A stretch of 35,251 bases of DNA from Clostridiales bacterium (GCA_012524025.1 JAAYSC010000074.1:1-35251), one strand, 5' to 3'. Positions 13,634 to 24,296 are shown, counted from the first letter of the stretch. Notes: generated by a model not told the origin, from the sequence alone. A program made the numbers and translations.

Positions 13634-15382
13634 TTAGGCCGCAATTACAAGCTTGCTCATATTCACAAGAATTTCAAAGGATTTGAAAATTATATTCATG
13701 GCGTAATCAAAATCATTGATGGGTACTGTTCTGCCTGGCAAATCCCACTTTTCACCATAGGGTTCAAGGGTTACATTTAAATCTGCCGGGGCGTAGCTGT
13801 CCGCAATGAAGGAATTTAACAAGGGTTTAATCAGTTCTTCCATAAGGCGGGCGGTTATGGTTTTGGCAAAAAACACTTTTGCACTGCTTGTATAGGCCAA
13901 ATCATAGGCTTGGTTCGGTAAATCGGGTAAGTCTAAACCAAGGTGCTTAAAAAAGCCTAAAGTTGCTGCCGGGCCAAGGTTTGTAAACACATTAATAAGC
14001 AAGGCCGCCAAACCTTTTTTGAAAATTTCAATTTCAAGTGAATCATGTGCAAGGTTTTCATCCCCGGCGTAATGAACGGCATAGATGGCACCGGCAAGTT
14101 CCAGTATATTACGGTAGTCGCTTTGGGGGATGGAGTCACCGCCGGCGGCAACTATTTCTTCAACACTGTCAATTGCAGCGGTACCGGGGTCATATAGGGG
14201 CATGTTTAAGCCGTCGGCCAAGGCATCCATTATGCCTTCAACACTGCCATAGAAGGGAGAGTCTTTTTCAATATTAAGGGCGCTTGCCAAGCGTTTTGTG
14301 AAGTTTGGCACATCATAGGCAACGCTCATCAGCCCGGACTTATAATAGCCGTAGCTGTAGGCGGGGAAATCTTCTTCCATCAGTTTAAGCTGGGCATTGT
14401 TATAACCTTCGGGCAGAAGCGAGAGGTCTATTTTGTCAATATAATCTGTTTGGACAATCACAGCCTCATCGGAAAACTCTAATTTCCTATAGGCGTTGGG
14501 GTAGGTCAAGAGGCAGCCTGTTTCAATGTCATAAATACGGTTACCCTCGGCCGAAACCGCCATGGAAATATCATTGGCATGCTCGTGGCCTGTAATAAAA
14601 TATTTGATTCCCCAATCTGCGAAAAGGGTTGCATTTTCCCTGGCGTTTTCAATATTCATTGCACTGCCCATAATATCTTGTATGCCAAAATGGGGCAGAA
14701 CATTATGGTGAACCATACCGATAATTTTTTTACCCTCCGCTTTTGCGGCAAAAACTTGTTCTTCAATCCAAGCTAAAAGTTCCGGTGTCATTTGGCTTGA
14801 ATCGCTCCTGTATTTACAAGCATCTATGGCCAAAAGGCGGTATTGACCGTCAAGGTCGGCCGTATAAGAGCCGGAGGTGTCATGTTGAGCGAGGGCTTCG
14901 TTGTAGCCCAAATCTTTATAGATTTCCAAGAAGTCTTCCAAGTCCAAACGGCCGGAAGATGCCGATGTGCGAATGTCATGATTGCCGGGGATAACAAAAA
15001 TTCTTTTGCCCGTTCTTTGCTTGAACTCGTTCAAAATCTTCGCCAACCCCAAGTGTTCGGTCCAGTGCCCTTCTTCACTCAAATCCCCCGGAATTAAAAG
15101 GATTTCCGTGTCGGAAGCTTCAAAGCGTTTGAGAAACTCATCTATGATGGCGTCCGCTTCATAGGTCAGCATGCTCTTGTCATTGGTGTGGGAGTATAAG
15201 GGATCACCCGGTAGAGACTGCTTTTCATTGACCGGGGGTAAATCGGTGTAGGGTTTATAGTGGATATCGGAAGCTACCCAAAAGGTTAAGGGTTTGGGTG
15301 CTTGGGCCATTGCCCCCACCATGGGTATTAAGAGACAAACACTTAAGATAAGACTCAATAAGGCTTTAAATTTTCTTTTCAT
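13634..15382 (-). CDS. Exported calcineurin-like metallophosphoesterase
   Basis: The 582-residue protein has a clear signal peptide (MKRKFK, a hydrophobic run, then GAMAQA, about 1-28). The metal-binding motifs of the family follow: DIH (Asp39, His41), GD (Asp100), GNHD (Asn134, His135), His225 in VHHN, and GHEH (His266, His268). The last 300 residues form an extra helical domain without a known motif. Such enzymes hydrolyse phosphate mono- or diesters, often nucleotides, outside the membrane; the substrate is unknown. AGAGG lies 8 bases before ATG 15382, which beats a GTG nine bases earlier. It begins 12 bases after uvrA, so it is the last gene of that operon. Confidence 0.88.
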   Translation of the reverse strand: MKRKFKALLSLILSVCLLIPMVGAMAQAPKPLTFWVASDIHYKPYTDLPPVNEKQSLPGDPLYSHTNDKSMLTYEADAIIDEFLKRFEASDTEILLIPGDLSEEGHWTEHLGLAKILNEFKQRTGKRIFVIPGNHDIRTSASSGRLDLEDFLEIYKDLGYNEALAQHDTSGSYTADLDGQYRLLAIDACKYRSDSSQMTPELLAWIEEQVFAAKAEGKKIIGMVHHNVLPHFGIQDIMGSAMNIENARENATLFADWGIKYFITGHEHANDISMAVSAEGNRIYDIETGCLLTYPNAYRKLEFSDEAVIVQTDYIDKIDLSLLPEGYNNAQLKLMEEDFPAYSYGYYKSGLMSVAYDVPNFTKRLASALNIEKDSPFYGSVEGIMDALADGLNMPLYDPGTAAIDSVEEIVAAGGDSIPQSDYRNILELAGAIYAVHYAGDENLAHDSLEIEIFKKGLAALLINVFTNLGPAATLGFFKHLGLDLPDLPNQAYDLAYTSSAKVFFAKTITARLMEELIKPLLNSFIADSYAPADLNVTLEPYGEKWDLPGRTVPINDFDYAMNIIFKSFEILVNMSKLVIAA

Positions 15383-15394
15383 TACCGACACCTC

Positions 15395-18223
15395 TCACTT
15401 TTCAAAATATTTCTTTAAATATTGCCCTGTAAAAGATTCTTTTACTTTGGCAATTTTTTCCGGCGTTCCTTGGGCTACAATTTCCCCCCCGGCGTCCCCT
15501 CCGTGCGGGCCCAGGTCAATAATATGGTCGGCGGTCTTAATAACATCCAAGTTGTGTTCGATAACAACTATTGTGTTGCCCGTATCCACAAGCTTTTGCA
15601 AAACATCAATTAGGCGGTGAACATCCGCCGTATGTAGCCCTGTGGTGGGTTCGTCCAAAATGTAAATGGTTTTGCCCGTTGGCCGTTTTGAAAGCTCGGT
15701 AGATAGTTTAACCCGCTGGGCCTCCCCTCCCGACAAGGTCGGGGCCGGCTGACCGATTTTGATATAACCCAAGCCGACATCAAAGAGTGTTTGGAGTTTC
15801 CGCTTGATTTTCGGAATAGCCTCAAAAAAGTTTAAGCCTTCTTCAACAGTCATTTCTAAAACATCATATATGTTTTTACCCTTATACTTTACTTCCAAGG
15901 TTTCACGATTGTAACGGGCACCCTTGCAAACTTCGCAAGGAACATATATGTCGGCCAAAAAATGCATTTCAATTTTTACAATACCGTCACCCTGGCAAGC
16001 TTCACAACGCCCGCCTTTGACATTAAAGGAAAAACGGTTGGCCCGGTAGCCCCTGGCCCGTGCTTCGGCCGTTGCTGCATAGAGTTCCCTGATATCGGTA
16101 AAAACCCCCGTATAGGTTGCGGGGTTGGAGCGCGGGGTTCTGCCGATGGGTGATTGGTCAATATTAATGACCTTGTCAAGTTCTTCCATGCCCTCGATGG
16201 CCTTGTGGGCACCCGGATTTTTCCTTGCTCCGTTGAGTTCAACCGCAAGTTTTTTATAGAGTATTTCATTTATCAAGGATGATTTGCCGGAGCCGGAAAC
16301 CCCGGTTATAAGCACAAAGCAACCAAGTGGTATATTTACATTTATGTTTTTTAAATTGTTTGCGCGCGCACCTATAATTTTTAAATTCTTGCCCTTGCCT
16401 TTGCGCCGCTTTTCGGGCAGTGGTATGGAAAGTTTGCCGCTCAAATATTTGCCTGTCAAAGAATCTTCACAGTCTATTATTTTATTTATATCGCCCTGGC
16501 AAACCACCCGCCCACCATGTATGCCGGCACCGGGGCCGATATCTAAAATATGGTCGGCCGCGTACATGGTTTCTTCATCGTGTTCCACAACAATAAGTGT
16601 ATTGCCCAAATCCCTCAAGTCTTTAAGCGTTTCCAAAAGTTTTGCATTATCACGCTGGTGAAGCCCTATGCTGGGCTCGTCCAAAATATAAAGAACGCCC
16701 ATAAGGGAAGACCCGATTTGTGTTGCCAAGCGAATGCGCTGGCTTTCACCCCCGGACAGGCTGCCCGAAGAACGCGCCAAGGTCAGGTAATCCAGGCCGA
16801 CACTGGCCAAAAAATTCATTCTGTCACTTATTTCTTTAACAATTGAAGAGGCAATGGCACTGTCACGCTCACTGAGCTCAAGTTTGTTTAAAAATTCAAT
16901 TCCCTTATTTATGGGCTTGCTTACAAATTCATGAATCCCTATATCCCCTACCGTAACGCTCAAGGATTCCTTTTTCAGGCGCGCTCCCTTACAGTCCGGG
17001 CAAGTGTTTGTGGCCATGTATTGTTCCACATCCGCTCGTGCCGATTCGCTGCCGGTCTCGGTATAGCGGCGTTCAAGATTGTTTACTATCCCCTCAAACT
17101 CAACTTCATAGGACCCGCTGCCGTATTCCTTGCGGCGTTTTACTTTTATCTTCTTGCCTTTGGTTCCGTACAAGACGGCGTCCAAGGCTTTCTTTGGCAA
17201 ATCTTTAACCGGTGTATCCAAAGAAAAACCATAGTGTTCGGCCAGGCCTTCGTAATACATTCCGGCGATGGTGCTGTCATCCGCAGCGGACCAACCGCTG
17301 GCCACTATTGCCCCCTGGCGTAAAGAAAGATTCTTGTTGGGGATAATTAAATCCGGGTCGGGCTTCATAAAAACAGCCAAGCCCGAACAAGTTGGGCAAG
17401 CGCCGAAAGGGCTGTTGAAAGAGAACATGCGCGGCGTGAGTTCTTCAACACTGACACCGTGTTCCGGGCAGGCATAGTTTTGTGAAAAGAGCATCTCTTC
17501 GCCGTCAATCACATCAATAAGCAAAAGACCGCCGGCCAAAGAAGTGGCGGTTTCAACCGAATCCGCCAAGCGCCCCCTTAATTCATCACGCATTATGAGC
17601 CTGTCAACAACAATTTCTATGTTGTGTTTTTGGTTTTTGTTAAGCTTAATGGGCTCACCAAGCTCATACATATGGCCGTCTACCCTTACGCGCACAAAAC
17701 CGCTGCGCTTGGCTGCTTCAAACTCCTTGACGAACTCGCCCTTACGCCCCCTAACAATCGGGGCCAAAACTTGGAACCTGGTGCCCTCTTTGAGTTGCAT
17801 TATTCTGTCAACAATATCGTCAACCGTCTGCCTGCTTATAACCCTGGAACAAACCGTACAATGGGGCACCCCGACCCGAGCATATAAAAGCCTTAAGTAG
17901 TCATAAATTTCGGTCACTGTGCCGACTGTTGAGCGTGGGTTTTTAGATGTTGTTTTTTGGTCGATTGAAATGGCCGGTGAAAGCCCTTCTATGTAATCAA
18001 CCCTGGGCTTTTCCATTTGCCCTAAAAATTGGCGGGCATAGGCCGACAGGGACTCAACATAGCGCCGCTGGCCTTCAGCATAGATTGTATCAAAGGCCAG
18101 GGATGTTTTGCCCGAACCCGACAAGCCCGTAAAAACTATAAGCTTATCACGCGGTATTTTCACATCGACATTTTTAAGATTGTGCTCACGGGCACCTTTT
18201 ACCGTTAAATATTTTTGTGGCAA
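15395..18223 (-). CDS. uvrA: Excinuclease ABC subunit UvrA
   Basis: UvrA finds bulky DNA lesions and loads UvrB in nucleotide excision repair. The 942 residues are full length. Walker A of the first ATPase is GLSGSGKT (near 33), of the second GVSGSGKS (near 640); the signatures LSGGESQR (near 488) and LSGGEAQR (near 830) complete both ABC modules. Zinc modules are visible as CPEHG...CPTC (near 250-280) and CEAC...CEVC (near 740-770). Translation starts at TTG, with CGGAGG seven bases upstream; no better ATG exists nearby. It lies 31 bases after uvrB and is followed closely by the phosphoesterase gene. Confidence 0.97.
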   Translation of the reverse strand: MPQKYLTVKGAREHNLKNVDVKIPRDKLIVFTGLSGSGKTSLAFDTIYAEGQRRYVESLSAYARQFLGQMEKPRVDYIEGLSPAISIDQKTTSKNPRSTVGTVTEIYDYLRLLYARVGVPHCTVCSRVISRQTVDDIVDRIMQLKEGTRFQVLAPIVRGRKGEFVKEFEAAKRSGFVRVRVDGHMYELGEPIKLNKNQKHNIEIVVDRLIMRDELRGRLADSVETATSLAGGLLLIDVIDGEEMLFSQNYACPEHGVSVEELTPRMFSFNSPFGACPTCSGLAVFMKPDPDLIIPNKNLSLRQGAIVASGWSAADDSTIAGMYYEGLAEHYGFSLDTPVKDLPKKALDAVLYGTKGKKIKVKRRKEYGSGSYEVEFEGIVNNLERRYTETGSESARADVEQYMATNTCPDCKGARLKKESLSVTVGDIGIHEFVSKPINKGIEFLNKLELSERDSAIASSIVKEISDRMNFLASVGLDYLTLARSSGSLSGGESQRIRLATQIGSSLMGVLYILDEPSIGLHQRDNAKLLETLKDLRDLGNTLIVVEHDEETMYAADHILDIGPGAGIHGGRVVCQGDINKIIDCEDSLTGKYLSGKLSIPLPEKRRKGKGKNLKIIGARANNLKNINVNIPLGCFVLITGVSGSGKSSLINEILYKKLAVELNGARKNPGAHKAIEGMEELDKVINIDQSPIGRTPRSNPATYTGVFTDIRELYAATAEARARGYRANRFSFNVKGGRCEACQGDGIVKIEMHFLADIYVPCEVCKGARYNRETLEVKYKGKNIYDVLEMTVEEGLNFFEAIPKIKRKLQTLFDVGLGYIKIGQPAPTLSGGEAQRVKLSTELSKRPTGKTIYILDEPTTGLHTADVHRLIDVLQKLVDTGNTIVVIEHNLDVIKTADHIIDLGPHGGDAGGEIVAQGTPEKIAKVKESFTGQYLKKYFEK

Positions 18224-18254
18224 TTTTTCCTCCGGTTTTTCTTCTAATCAAAAT

Positions 18255-20213
18255 TTACTTGCCCTTGCGGATAGCTTCAATCCTATCGCGTAGGTAGGCT
18301 GCATGTTCAAATTCTAAAATTTGAGCTGCCGCTTTCATTTCTTTGGTCAGTTTTTTGAGCAGTTGCTCACGATCACGCGCAGACATTTTTTTAATGGATT
18401 TTTCCGTATCCGACTTGCCGGATATTTCTATAATGTCATGCACATCTTTTTTAATCGTTTTGGGTACTATGCCTTTTGCCTTGTTATAGGCTTCCTGCTT
18501 TTCACGGCGGCGCACGGTTTCTTTTATGGCCCGTTCCATGGAAGGGGTTACACTGTCCGCATACATGATAACTTGGCCGTTGACATTGCGGGCCGCGCGG
18601 CCGATTGTTTGGACAAGCGCTGTTTCGGAACGCAAAAAGCCTTCCTTATCGGCATCTAAAATTATAACCAGTGATACTTCGGGTAGGTCAAGGCCTTCCC
18701 TTAATAAGTTTATACCGACCAATACATCAAACTCGCCCAGGCGCAAATCCCGTATTATTTCCATGCGCTCAATTGTATCAATATCGTGGTGCATGTAGCG
18801 CACCCTTATACCGGCATCTTCAAGGTAATCGGTTAAATCTTCCGCCATTTTTTTGGTCAGGGTTGTTAAGAGAACCCTTTCCGACCTTTCACTTCTGATA
18901 TTTATTTCGGATATGAGGTCTTCAATTTGGCCTTCTGTCGGTTTGACCGTAATTTCCGGGTCCAAGAGGCCGGTGGGGCGGATAACCTGCTCGATAAGGG
19001 CTGCACTTTTTTCTTTTTCAAAGGGGCCGGGTGTCGCACTTACAAATATTTTTTGACCCGTGCGCTCATAAAACTCTTCAAAGGTAAGGGGTCTGTTGTC
19101 ATAAGCCGAGGGAAGCCTGAAGCCAAAGTCCACAAGGCTGTCCTTACGCGACTTGTCCCCCGCGTACATTCCCCTCACCTGGGGCAAGCTGACATGGGAT
19201 TCGTCAACAAAGAGTATGAAATCTTCGGGAAAATAGTTTAACAAGGTAAAGGGTGCGGAACCCGGCGGCCGACCCGCCATAACACGCGAGTAATTTTCAA
19301 TCCCCTTGCAAAAGCCGGTTTCGCGCAGCATCTCAATGTCATATTCTGTTCTTGTCTTAATGCGCTGCGCTTCCAATAGCTTGCCTTCTTCGGTAAAGAA
19401 CTTGACTCTTTCCGCCATTTCTTTCTTTAAGTCTTCAAGGGCTTTTTCTAATTTATCGGGCGGAATAACATAGTGTGAGGCCGGGTAAATAGCCAAGTGA
19501 GACAAATTGTTAATAACCTGGCCCGTCAGGGCATTAATTTCGCTAATCCTTTCAATCTCGTCACCGAAAAGCTCAATTCTGTAAGCATATTCATTTGAAT
19601 ATGCCGGGAAAACTTCAATAACATCCCCTCGTACCCTGAATTTATTGCGGGTGAAGTTTATATCATTGCGTTCATATTGTATTTCGACCAGTTTTGCCGT
19701 TATTTCATCGCGCGGCCTTTGCATACCGGGGCGGAGCGATATAACCATATTACGGTAGTCTATGGGGTTACCCAGGCTGTAAATGCATGACACACTTGCC
19801 ACAATAATAACATCGCGCCGCTCGGACAGGGCTGATGTGGCCGAGTGACGCAATTTATCAATCTCATCATTTATGGATGAGTCTTTTTCGATATAGGTGT
19901 CGGTGTTGGGGATGTAGGCTTCGGGTTGGTAATAATCGTAGTATGAAACAAAATATTCCACGGCGTTTTCGGGGAAAAACTCCCTAAACTCGCTGCACAA
20001 TTGAGCGGCCAGGGTTTTGTTATGGGCCAAGACCAAGGCCGGGCGATTTACACGCGCCAAAACATTAGCCATGGTAAAAGTTTTGCCCGACCCCGTTACA
20101 CCCAAAAGTGTTTGTTCCATATCACCCTTCTTGAGCCCCGCTACAAGGGCATCAATAGCCCCCGGCTGGTCACCGGTGGGCTTGAAGGGTGAATGAAGAA
20201 TAAATTTACCCAT
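18255..20213 (-). CDS. uvrB: Excinuclease ABC subunit UvrB
   Basis: UvrB verifies the lesion and recruits UvrC. The 652 residues include Walker A GVTGSGKT (38-45), the damage-probing beta-hairpin [12 protein letters not shown] (91-102), DESH (about 338-341) and helicase motifs in the second RecA domain ([19 protein letters not shown]). A C-terminal UVR domain, about 616-650, should bind UvrC. GGAG six bases before ATG supports the start. It is placed between pyrE (24 bases) and uvrA (31 bases). The uvrB-uvrA pair is usual, while pyrE at the head is not. Confidence 0.97.
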   Translation of the reverse strand: MGKFILHSPFKPTGDQPGAIDALVAGLKKGDMEQTLLGVTGSGKTFTMANVLARVNRPALVLAHNKTLAAQLCSEFREFFPENAVEYFVSYYDYYQPEAYIPNTDTYIEKDSSINDEIDKLRHSATSALSERRDVIIVASVSCIYSLGNPIDYRNMVISLRPGMQRPRDEITAKLVEIQYERNDINFTRNKFRVRGDVIEVFPAYSNEYAYRIELFGDEIERISEINALTGQVINNLSHLAIYPASHYVIPPDKLEKALEDLKKEMAERVKFFTEEGKLLEAQRIKTRTEYDIEMLRETGFCKGIENYSRVMAGRPPGSAPFTLLNYFPEDFILFVDESHVSLPQVRGMYAGDKSRKDSLVDFGFRLPSAYDNRPLTFEEFYERTGQKIFVSATPGPFEKEKSAALIEQVIRPTGLLDPEITVKPTEGQIEDLISEINIRSERSERVLLTTLTKKMAEDLTDYLEDAGIRVRYMHHDIDTIERMEIIRDLRLGEFDVLVGINLLREGLDLPEVSLVIILDADKEGFLRSETALVQTIGRAARNVNGQVIMYADSVTPSMERAIKETVRRREKQEAYNKAKGIVPKTIKKDVHDIIEISGKSDTEKSIKKMSARDREQLLKKLTKEMKAAAQILEFEHAAYLRDRIEAIRKGK

Positions 20214-20237
20214 ATTGACTCCAAAAAGCTGCTGTAA

Positions 20238-20819
20238 CTAAATTTTGCGACTGCCGGGTTTTACAAGCTCAAGCTTGCCTTCCTTGCAAATGGGGCAATC
20301 TTGCGGCTCCCAAGAGCTGACATCTGCTGTGTAAACTGCCTTGTAAGGCACCTCAAAATCAATATTGCCGCCTGTTCTGTCAACAATAGACCCGACACCG
20401 ACAACAAGGCCGCCCAGGTTTTCTATAAGCTCAATAACTTCCTTAACAGACCCGCCTGTGGTAACAACATCTTCAACAACCAAAACCCTTTGCCCGGGCT
20501 CAATGACAAAGCCGCGGCGCAAGGTCATTTTGCCGTCTTCGTCCCTTTCGGTGAAGAAGTTTTCTGTTTTTGTATGGCGGCTGACTTCGTAAGCCATCTG
20601 CACAGCCCCAAGGGCCGGGCCGATAACAAGCTCAACCCCGTCATCTTTGAAAAGCTCGGCCAAGCTTGAACAAAGAGCTTCACTGTATTTTGTGTTTTTA
20701 AAAACTTTTGAGCATTGCAGGTATTTATCACTATGTCTGCCGGAAGTAAGTTGGAAGTGCCCTTCCATCAAAACGCCCGATTCTTTTAAAATTTCAATAA
20801 TTTGCTCTTGCTTTAACAT
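20238..20819 (-). CDS. pyrE: Orotate phosphoribosyltransferase
   Basis: PyrE joins orotate and PRPP to make OMP in pyrimidine synthesis. The 193-residue protein has the PRPP loop VLVVEDVVTTGGS (112-124) and the orotate-site TSGRHSDKY (25-33). The C-terminus carries CPICKEGKLELVKPGS, a tail seen in the clostridial and thermophile type of PyrE. GGGGGG before ATG is a plausible binding site. It is the first gene of pyrE-uvrB-uvrA-phosphoesterase. No other pyr gene is present and no PyrR-type leader fits in the short 5' region, so control by pyrimidines is not visible. Confidence 0.95.
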   Translation of the reverse strand: MLKQEQIIEILKESGVLMEGHFQLTSGRHSDKYLQCSKVFKNTKYSEALCSSLAELFKDDGVELVIGPALGAVQMAYEVSRHTKTENFFTERDEDGKMTLRRGFVIEPGQRVLVVEDVVTTGGSVKEVIELIENLGGLVVGVGSIVDRTGGNIDFEVPYKAVYTADVSSWEPQDCPICKEGKLELVKPGSRKI

Positions 20820-20853
20820 ATTTAGCCCCCCGATTAGTAATTTTATCCCATTG

Positions 20854-20902
20854 ATTATACACTATTTATGTCATTTTTAAAAGTAGATTGATGTGTTATA
20901 AT
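20854..20902. promoter_or_regulatory. Divergent promoter region of pyrE and the RluD-like gene
   Basis: On the minus strand TATAAT (20859-20854) serves pyrE; on the plus strand TATAAT (20897-20902) serves the pseudouridine synthase gene. Their -35 regions would overlap in an A/T-rich stretch at about 20874-20882 and are poor matches (TTTTAA and TTTTTA). The -10 boxes are good, the -35s weak. Confidence 0.45.
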
Positions 20903-20933
20903 TGATTGTGACAGATTGAGATTGGGTGATAGT

Positions 20934-21899
20934 TTGAAAGCATTTAAAATTAAAAAGAATGACGCGGGGCAAAGGTTGGATAAGTTTCTGACCAAGAGTT
21001 TCCCTGCTCTTCCGCCTTCCCTTGCTTACCGTTTTATCAGAACGCGCCATATCAAAGTTAATGGCAAAAGAGCTGATTTTTCTCAAGTTTTAGCTGAAGG
21101 TGACTTGCTGGAACTTTATATTAAGGACGAATTTTTGCTTTCGGCTAAAAACCGCCTTGATTTTCTAAAGGCATCGGCGGAACTTGACCTTGTGTATGAG
21201 GATGAAAACCTTCTTATAGCCAACAAGCCTGCCGGGCTTTTGAGCCATCCCGATAAAAATGAATACAGGGACACTCTTTCAAGCAGGATTTTAAAGTATT
21301 TATATGAAAGCGGGCATTATGACCCCGAAAAAGAAATGTCTTTTACCCCCGCTTTGGTAAACCGTTTGGACAGAAACACACAGGGTCTGATAATCGCCGC
21401 AAAAAATGCCGCTTGCCTGCGTTTTTTAAATCATAAAATGCGTTCGGGTGAAATCAGGCGCTTTTATCTTTGTGCCGTTCAAGGCTCTTTAGCCAAAGAA
21501 AGTGATACCCTGGAAGATGCCATGATTAAAGATCGGCAAGAAAACAAGGTTGAAATTAAGAAGAGTGCGAAAGCGCAAAACAAAGATTTTAAAAAAGCCA
21601 AGACCAAATATAAGGTTTTAGCCCAAGTCCCGGGTCAAAGCTTGCTTGAAGTTGAACTTATAACCGGGCGCAGTCATCAAATTAGGGTGCACTTGGCCAA
21701 CTTGGGCAACCCCATCATCGGTGACATAAAATACGGCTATAGGCCCAAAGAAAAGACCGACAAAACGAGCCCCCTCGCCTTGCTTTCTTACAAGCTGATT
21801 TTTAATTTTTCCCAAGCCGACCCTGCCTTCCAATACCTCAAAGGGCGGGTATTTGAGTTGGACTCATCGGATTTTGCCGCAAAATTCACCCTACCTTGA
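20934..21899 (+). CDS. RluD-type 23S rRNA pseudouridine synthase
   Basis: The enzyme converts uridines in 23S rRNA to pseudouridine. The S4-like RNA-binding domain (about 4-60, with AGQRLDKFLTKSF) is followed by the synthase domain; VNRLDRNTQG holds the catalytic Asp146. RSHQIRVHLANLG near the end is a typical family motif. The 321-residue length is normal for RluC/RluD proteins, but the exact target uridines cannot be told. The start is taken as TTG at 20934, preceded by GGTGAT; another TTG at 20916 would add six residues. It is transcribed divergently from pyrE. Confidence 0.92.
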   Translation: MKAFKIKKNDAGQRLDKFLTKSFPALPPSLAYRFIRTRHIKVNGKRADFSQVLAEGDLLELYIKDEFLLSAKNRLDFLKASAELDLVYEDENLLIANKPAGLLSHPDKNEYRDTLSSRILKYLYESGHYDPEKEMSFTPALVNRLDRNTQGLIIAAKNAACLRFLNHKMRSGEIRRFYLCAVQGSLAKESDTLEDAMIKDRQENKVEIKKSAKAQNKDFKKAKTKYKVLAQVPGQSLLEVELITGRSHQIRVHLANLGNPIIGDIKYGYRPKEKTDKTSPLALLSYKLIFNFSQADPAFQYLKGRVFELDSSDFAAKFTLP

Positions 21900-21998
21900 G
21901 GCTTTCCAAAAGGTCAAATCCGCCCCCGACCGACTATTTTATAAATCTTTATGGTTATCCTAAAACAAGCTCTTGTAATAAAAACAGTTTTAGTATAG

Positions 21999-22004
21999 TA
22001 TAAT
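21999..22004 (+). promoter_or_regulatory. -10 box of the parvulin gene
   Basis: TATAAT about 58 bases before the start codon, after a 100-base gap from the previous gene. The only -35 candidate, TTGTAA (21973-21978), is 20 bases away, so the promoter is weak or assisted. Confidence 0.4.
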
Positions 22005-22061
22005 ATGCGTTGTTAAGAGCAGATTAACTGCAAAAAACACTTGAAAAGGATGAAAATTTTT

Positions 22062-23747
22062 ATGGCTAAAAATGACAACAGAAGTAAGTCTGAAATTTAC
22101 CGCGAGGAAAGAAAGGAAAGGCTTGCCAAAGCCGCCAAGGCCAGGGCAAAGAATGCCGGCAAAACCGCAAAGGCTCAAAAGCTTGTTCAAAAAACGCTTT
22201 CTATAGCCTTGGTGCTTGCTATTGCCTTTTTTGCTGTGTGGAATGTTTTGAGCATGACCGGTACCGTTGAAAAAGCTGTCACAGTAATGACGGTTGGTAA
22301 CAGCAAGGTTAGCGCGCGTGACTACAATTACTACTACATTCTCACTTACAACTACACCGTAGGCCAGGCCCGCCAGTTTGAGCAACAATATGGGCAAAAC
22401 ATTATGGGCTTTGAAACCGGCATTTCACCCGATGAGCAAGCCTACCCCCAAGCTGATGAAGACAGCGATATAAAAACCTGGGCCGATTACCTGAGCCGGT
22501 CTGCTTTAGACCGCGCACAACAATATGAAGCCTTGTACAAGGAAGCAATATCGCTCGACAAGGCAAAATATTCGCTGACCGAAGAAGAGCGGGAAGAATT
22601 AAACGAACAAATGGAAGAGTTGCGTGAATCGGCTGCCAAGCAGAGCTTTTCCCTTAACGCCTATCTCAGGGCTTCTTACGGCAAGGGTGTTAATGAAAAA
22701 TTCTTACGCAAACAATTGGAAAAAGAATCTATCGTTGCAAGGTTCAACGAAGACAAGTTAGAAGAATTTAAAGATGCTTTGACCGATGATAAAATTGAAG
22801 CCCTTTACAAAGAAGCCAGGGACGAATACGATGTAATGAGCTTGCGTATCTTTAGTATAAGAACCCCGATGTTGGATGCCAAAGAAGACGAAACAGAAGA
22901 ACAATTTGCAGACCGCCAAAAAGCCGAAGCAAAGAAAGCAAAAGAAAAGGCCGACGCAATGTTGGCAACTGTTTCGGATAACGCTTCCTTCGTCGAGGCC
23001 GCCAAAGAGAACAAAGAGCTTATGGAAGGCGAAATTTATGACGCCGATGAAGATACCATGCAGTTTCATAAAACAAAAGCAGCTGTTTCGCAAAAAGCCA
23101 ACGAAGATGCCGCTGATTGGGCTTTTGCCAAAGACAGACTTGTGGGTGACAAAAAGGTTTTCCAAGATGAAGACGGTGATTGCCATGTTCTTTTGGTAAC
23201 CGCCCTAAAGGCGCCCCCCATCAAGGTAGATGTCAGGCATGTTTTGGTATCCTTCTTAGATGAAAATTCCGAAAGTGAAGAACCGACAGACGAAGAAAAG
23301 GCCAATGCCAAGAGCAAGGCTGAAAAGCTTTACAAAGAATGGCAGGAAGGCGATAAGAGCGAAGATAGTTTTGCCGAACTTGCCAAGTCCGACTCGGGCG
23401 ACCCCGGTTCTGCCGAAAACGGCGGTCTTTATGAAGATGTTGCCATCGGGTCCATGGTTGCCCCTTTTGAAAATTGGTGTTTCGACTCCACAAAAAAGCC
23501 CGGTGATTCAGGAATTGTTGAAACTTCATACGGCTACCACCTGATGTACATGGTTAAAAACGATGCTAACAACTTCCAATACATCGATGACATTCGCGAA
23601 AACAAATCGGTTGAAGACATTGAAGAATACCTTGAAGGCCTGCTTGACAAAGATGATTATGCAATGAATGAGAAAGACAAGGCCATAGCTTGGGCCCAAA
23701 AGAACACACTCAAAATCATCAAGAAGATGATAAGGATGTACCAGTAA
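22062..23747 (+). CDS. Membrane-anchored parvulin-type prolyl isomerase (PrsA/SurA-like foldase)
   Basis: This 561-residue protein has a Lys/Arg-rich cytoplasmic head (1-42), one membrane segment (about 45-65) and a large acidic outer part. A canonical parvulin domain lies at about 388-500 (VDVRHVLVSFL, SFAELAKSDSGDPGSAENGG, FENWCFDS, ETSYGYHLMYM). A related but degenerate copy precedes it (about 258-383, with MSLRIFSIRT and SFVEAAKEN), as in SurA-type chaperones. Such foldases help exported proteins fold outside the membrane. Unlike PrsA it is not a lipoprotein: no lipobox Cys follows the membrane segment. AAAAGGA at 22044-22050 points to ATG 22062; a TTG at 22041 overlaps that site. Confidence 0.88.
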   Translation: MAKNDNRSKSEIYREERKERLAKAAKARAKNAGKTAKAQKLVQKTLSIALVLAIAFFAVWNVLSMTGTVEKAVTVMTVGNSKVSARDYNYYYILTYNYTVGQARQFEQQYGQNIMGFETGISPDEQAYPQADEDSDIKTWADYLSRSALDRAQQYEALYKEAISLDKAKYSLTEEEREELNEQMEELRESAAKQSFSLNAYLRASYGKGVNEKFLRKQLEKESIVARFNEDKLEEFKDALTDDKIEALYKEARDEYDVMSLRIFSIRTPMLDAKEDETEEQFADRQKAEAKKAKEKADAMLATVSDNASFVEAAKENKELMEGEIYDADEDTMQFHKTKAAVSQKANEDAADWAFAKDRLVGDKKVFQDEDGDCHVLLVTALKAPPIKVDVRHVLVSFLDENSESEEPTDEEKANAKSKAEKLYKEWQEGDKSEDSFAELAKSDSGDPGSAENGGLYEDVAIGSMVAPFENWCFDSTKKPGDSGIVETSYGYHLMYMVKNDANNFQYIDDIRENKSVEDIEEYLEGLLDKDDYAMNEKDKAIAWAQKNTLKIIKKMIRMYQ

Positions 23748-23767
23748 AATCAGATAAAATCAAAAAG

Positions 23768-23806
23768 AAAAAGCTCCCTCAAGTTTTTTGACTTGAGGGA
23801 GCTTTA
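23768..23806. terminator. Bidirectional terminator between parvulin gene and small exported protein gene
   Basis: AAAGCTCCCTCAAG (23770-23783) and CTTGAGGGAGCTTT (23792-23805) form a perfect 14-bp stem around TTTTTTGA. The T-rich side is better on the minus strand (TTTTTCTTTTTG), while on the plus strand TTTAGTTT follows. Confidence 0.85.
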
Positions 23807-23823
23807 GTTTATGAGTAAATAAT

Positions 23824-24198
23824 TTATTTAGATTTTAGGTAGACATTGGGTTCGGAGTCGCTTTGTTTTCTCAATGTAAGCGCATCGTTTTTTATGTTGA
23901 AAAAATATGTTAAGTCATAATCCAGACCCAAGAAGGAAAAACTAAAGGTGATTTTTTTGTCGGCCTTGTCTATCGTGTAGCTGCCTTCCACATCGCCTTC
24001 GTAACCAAACTCAATATCAAAGGCTTCCACCGGGAATTTTGCGACCCCGCCCTTTTCAAACTGAAGGGTAAAGTTAGTGTTTGCGTTAGTCCACTTACCC
24101 ACAATTTGCTTTGTGGGGTTGTCACTGACTTTAAGAACAAGAAAAGCAGCAGTAAGGGTAAGGGCCAGAGCTAATACTATAGCTAACAACTTTCTCAT
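23824..24198 (-). CDS. Small exported protein with lipocalin-like fold (unknown function)
   Basis: The 124-residue protein has an N-terminal hydrophobic signal or anchor (MRKLLAIVLALALTLTAAF) without a lipobox Cys. The rest is beta-rich and follows a pattern seen in small surface proteins of Clostridia: IVGKWTN, TLQFEKGGVAKF, GSYTIDKADKKITFSF, DALTLRK. IVGKW and repeated strands suggest a lipocalin-like barrel. Function is unknown. GGGGGGAAG lies before the ATG. It may have its own promoter (24268-24296) after the cohesin genes and ends at a bidirectional terminator. Confidence 0.7.
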   Translation of the reverse strand: MRKLLAIVLALALTLTAAFLVLKVSDNPTKQIVGKWTNANTNFTLQFEKGGVAKFPVEAFDIEFGYEGDVEGSYTIDKADKKITFSFSFLGLDYDLTYFFNIKNDALTLRKQSDSEPNVYLKSK

Positions 24199-24267
24199 GC
24201 AATCTTCCCCCCGGTAATATATATAACAAAGGTCACTTTTTCACCTTGAAGCCCATCACTCACGAAT

Positions 24268-24296
24268 ATAATAATTGAAAACAAGAGTTTTGTCTA
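24268..24296 (-). promoter_or_regulatory. Possible promoter of the small exported protein gene
   Basis: On the minus strand TAGACA (24296-24291) and TATTAT (24273-24268) are 17 bases apart, five bases after the cohesin-gene stop. Both boxes deviate from consensus. Confidence 0.4.
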
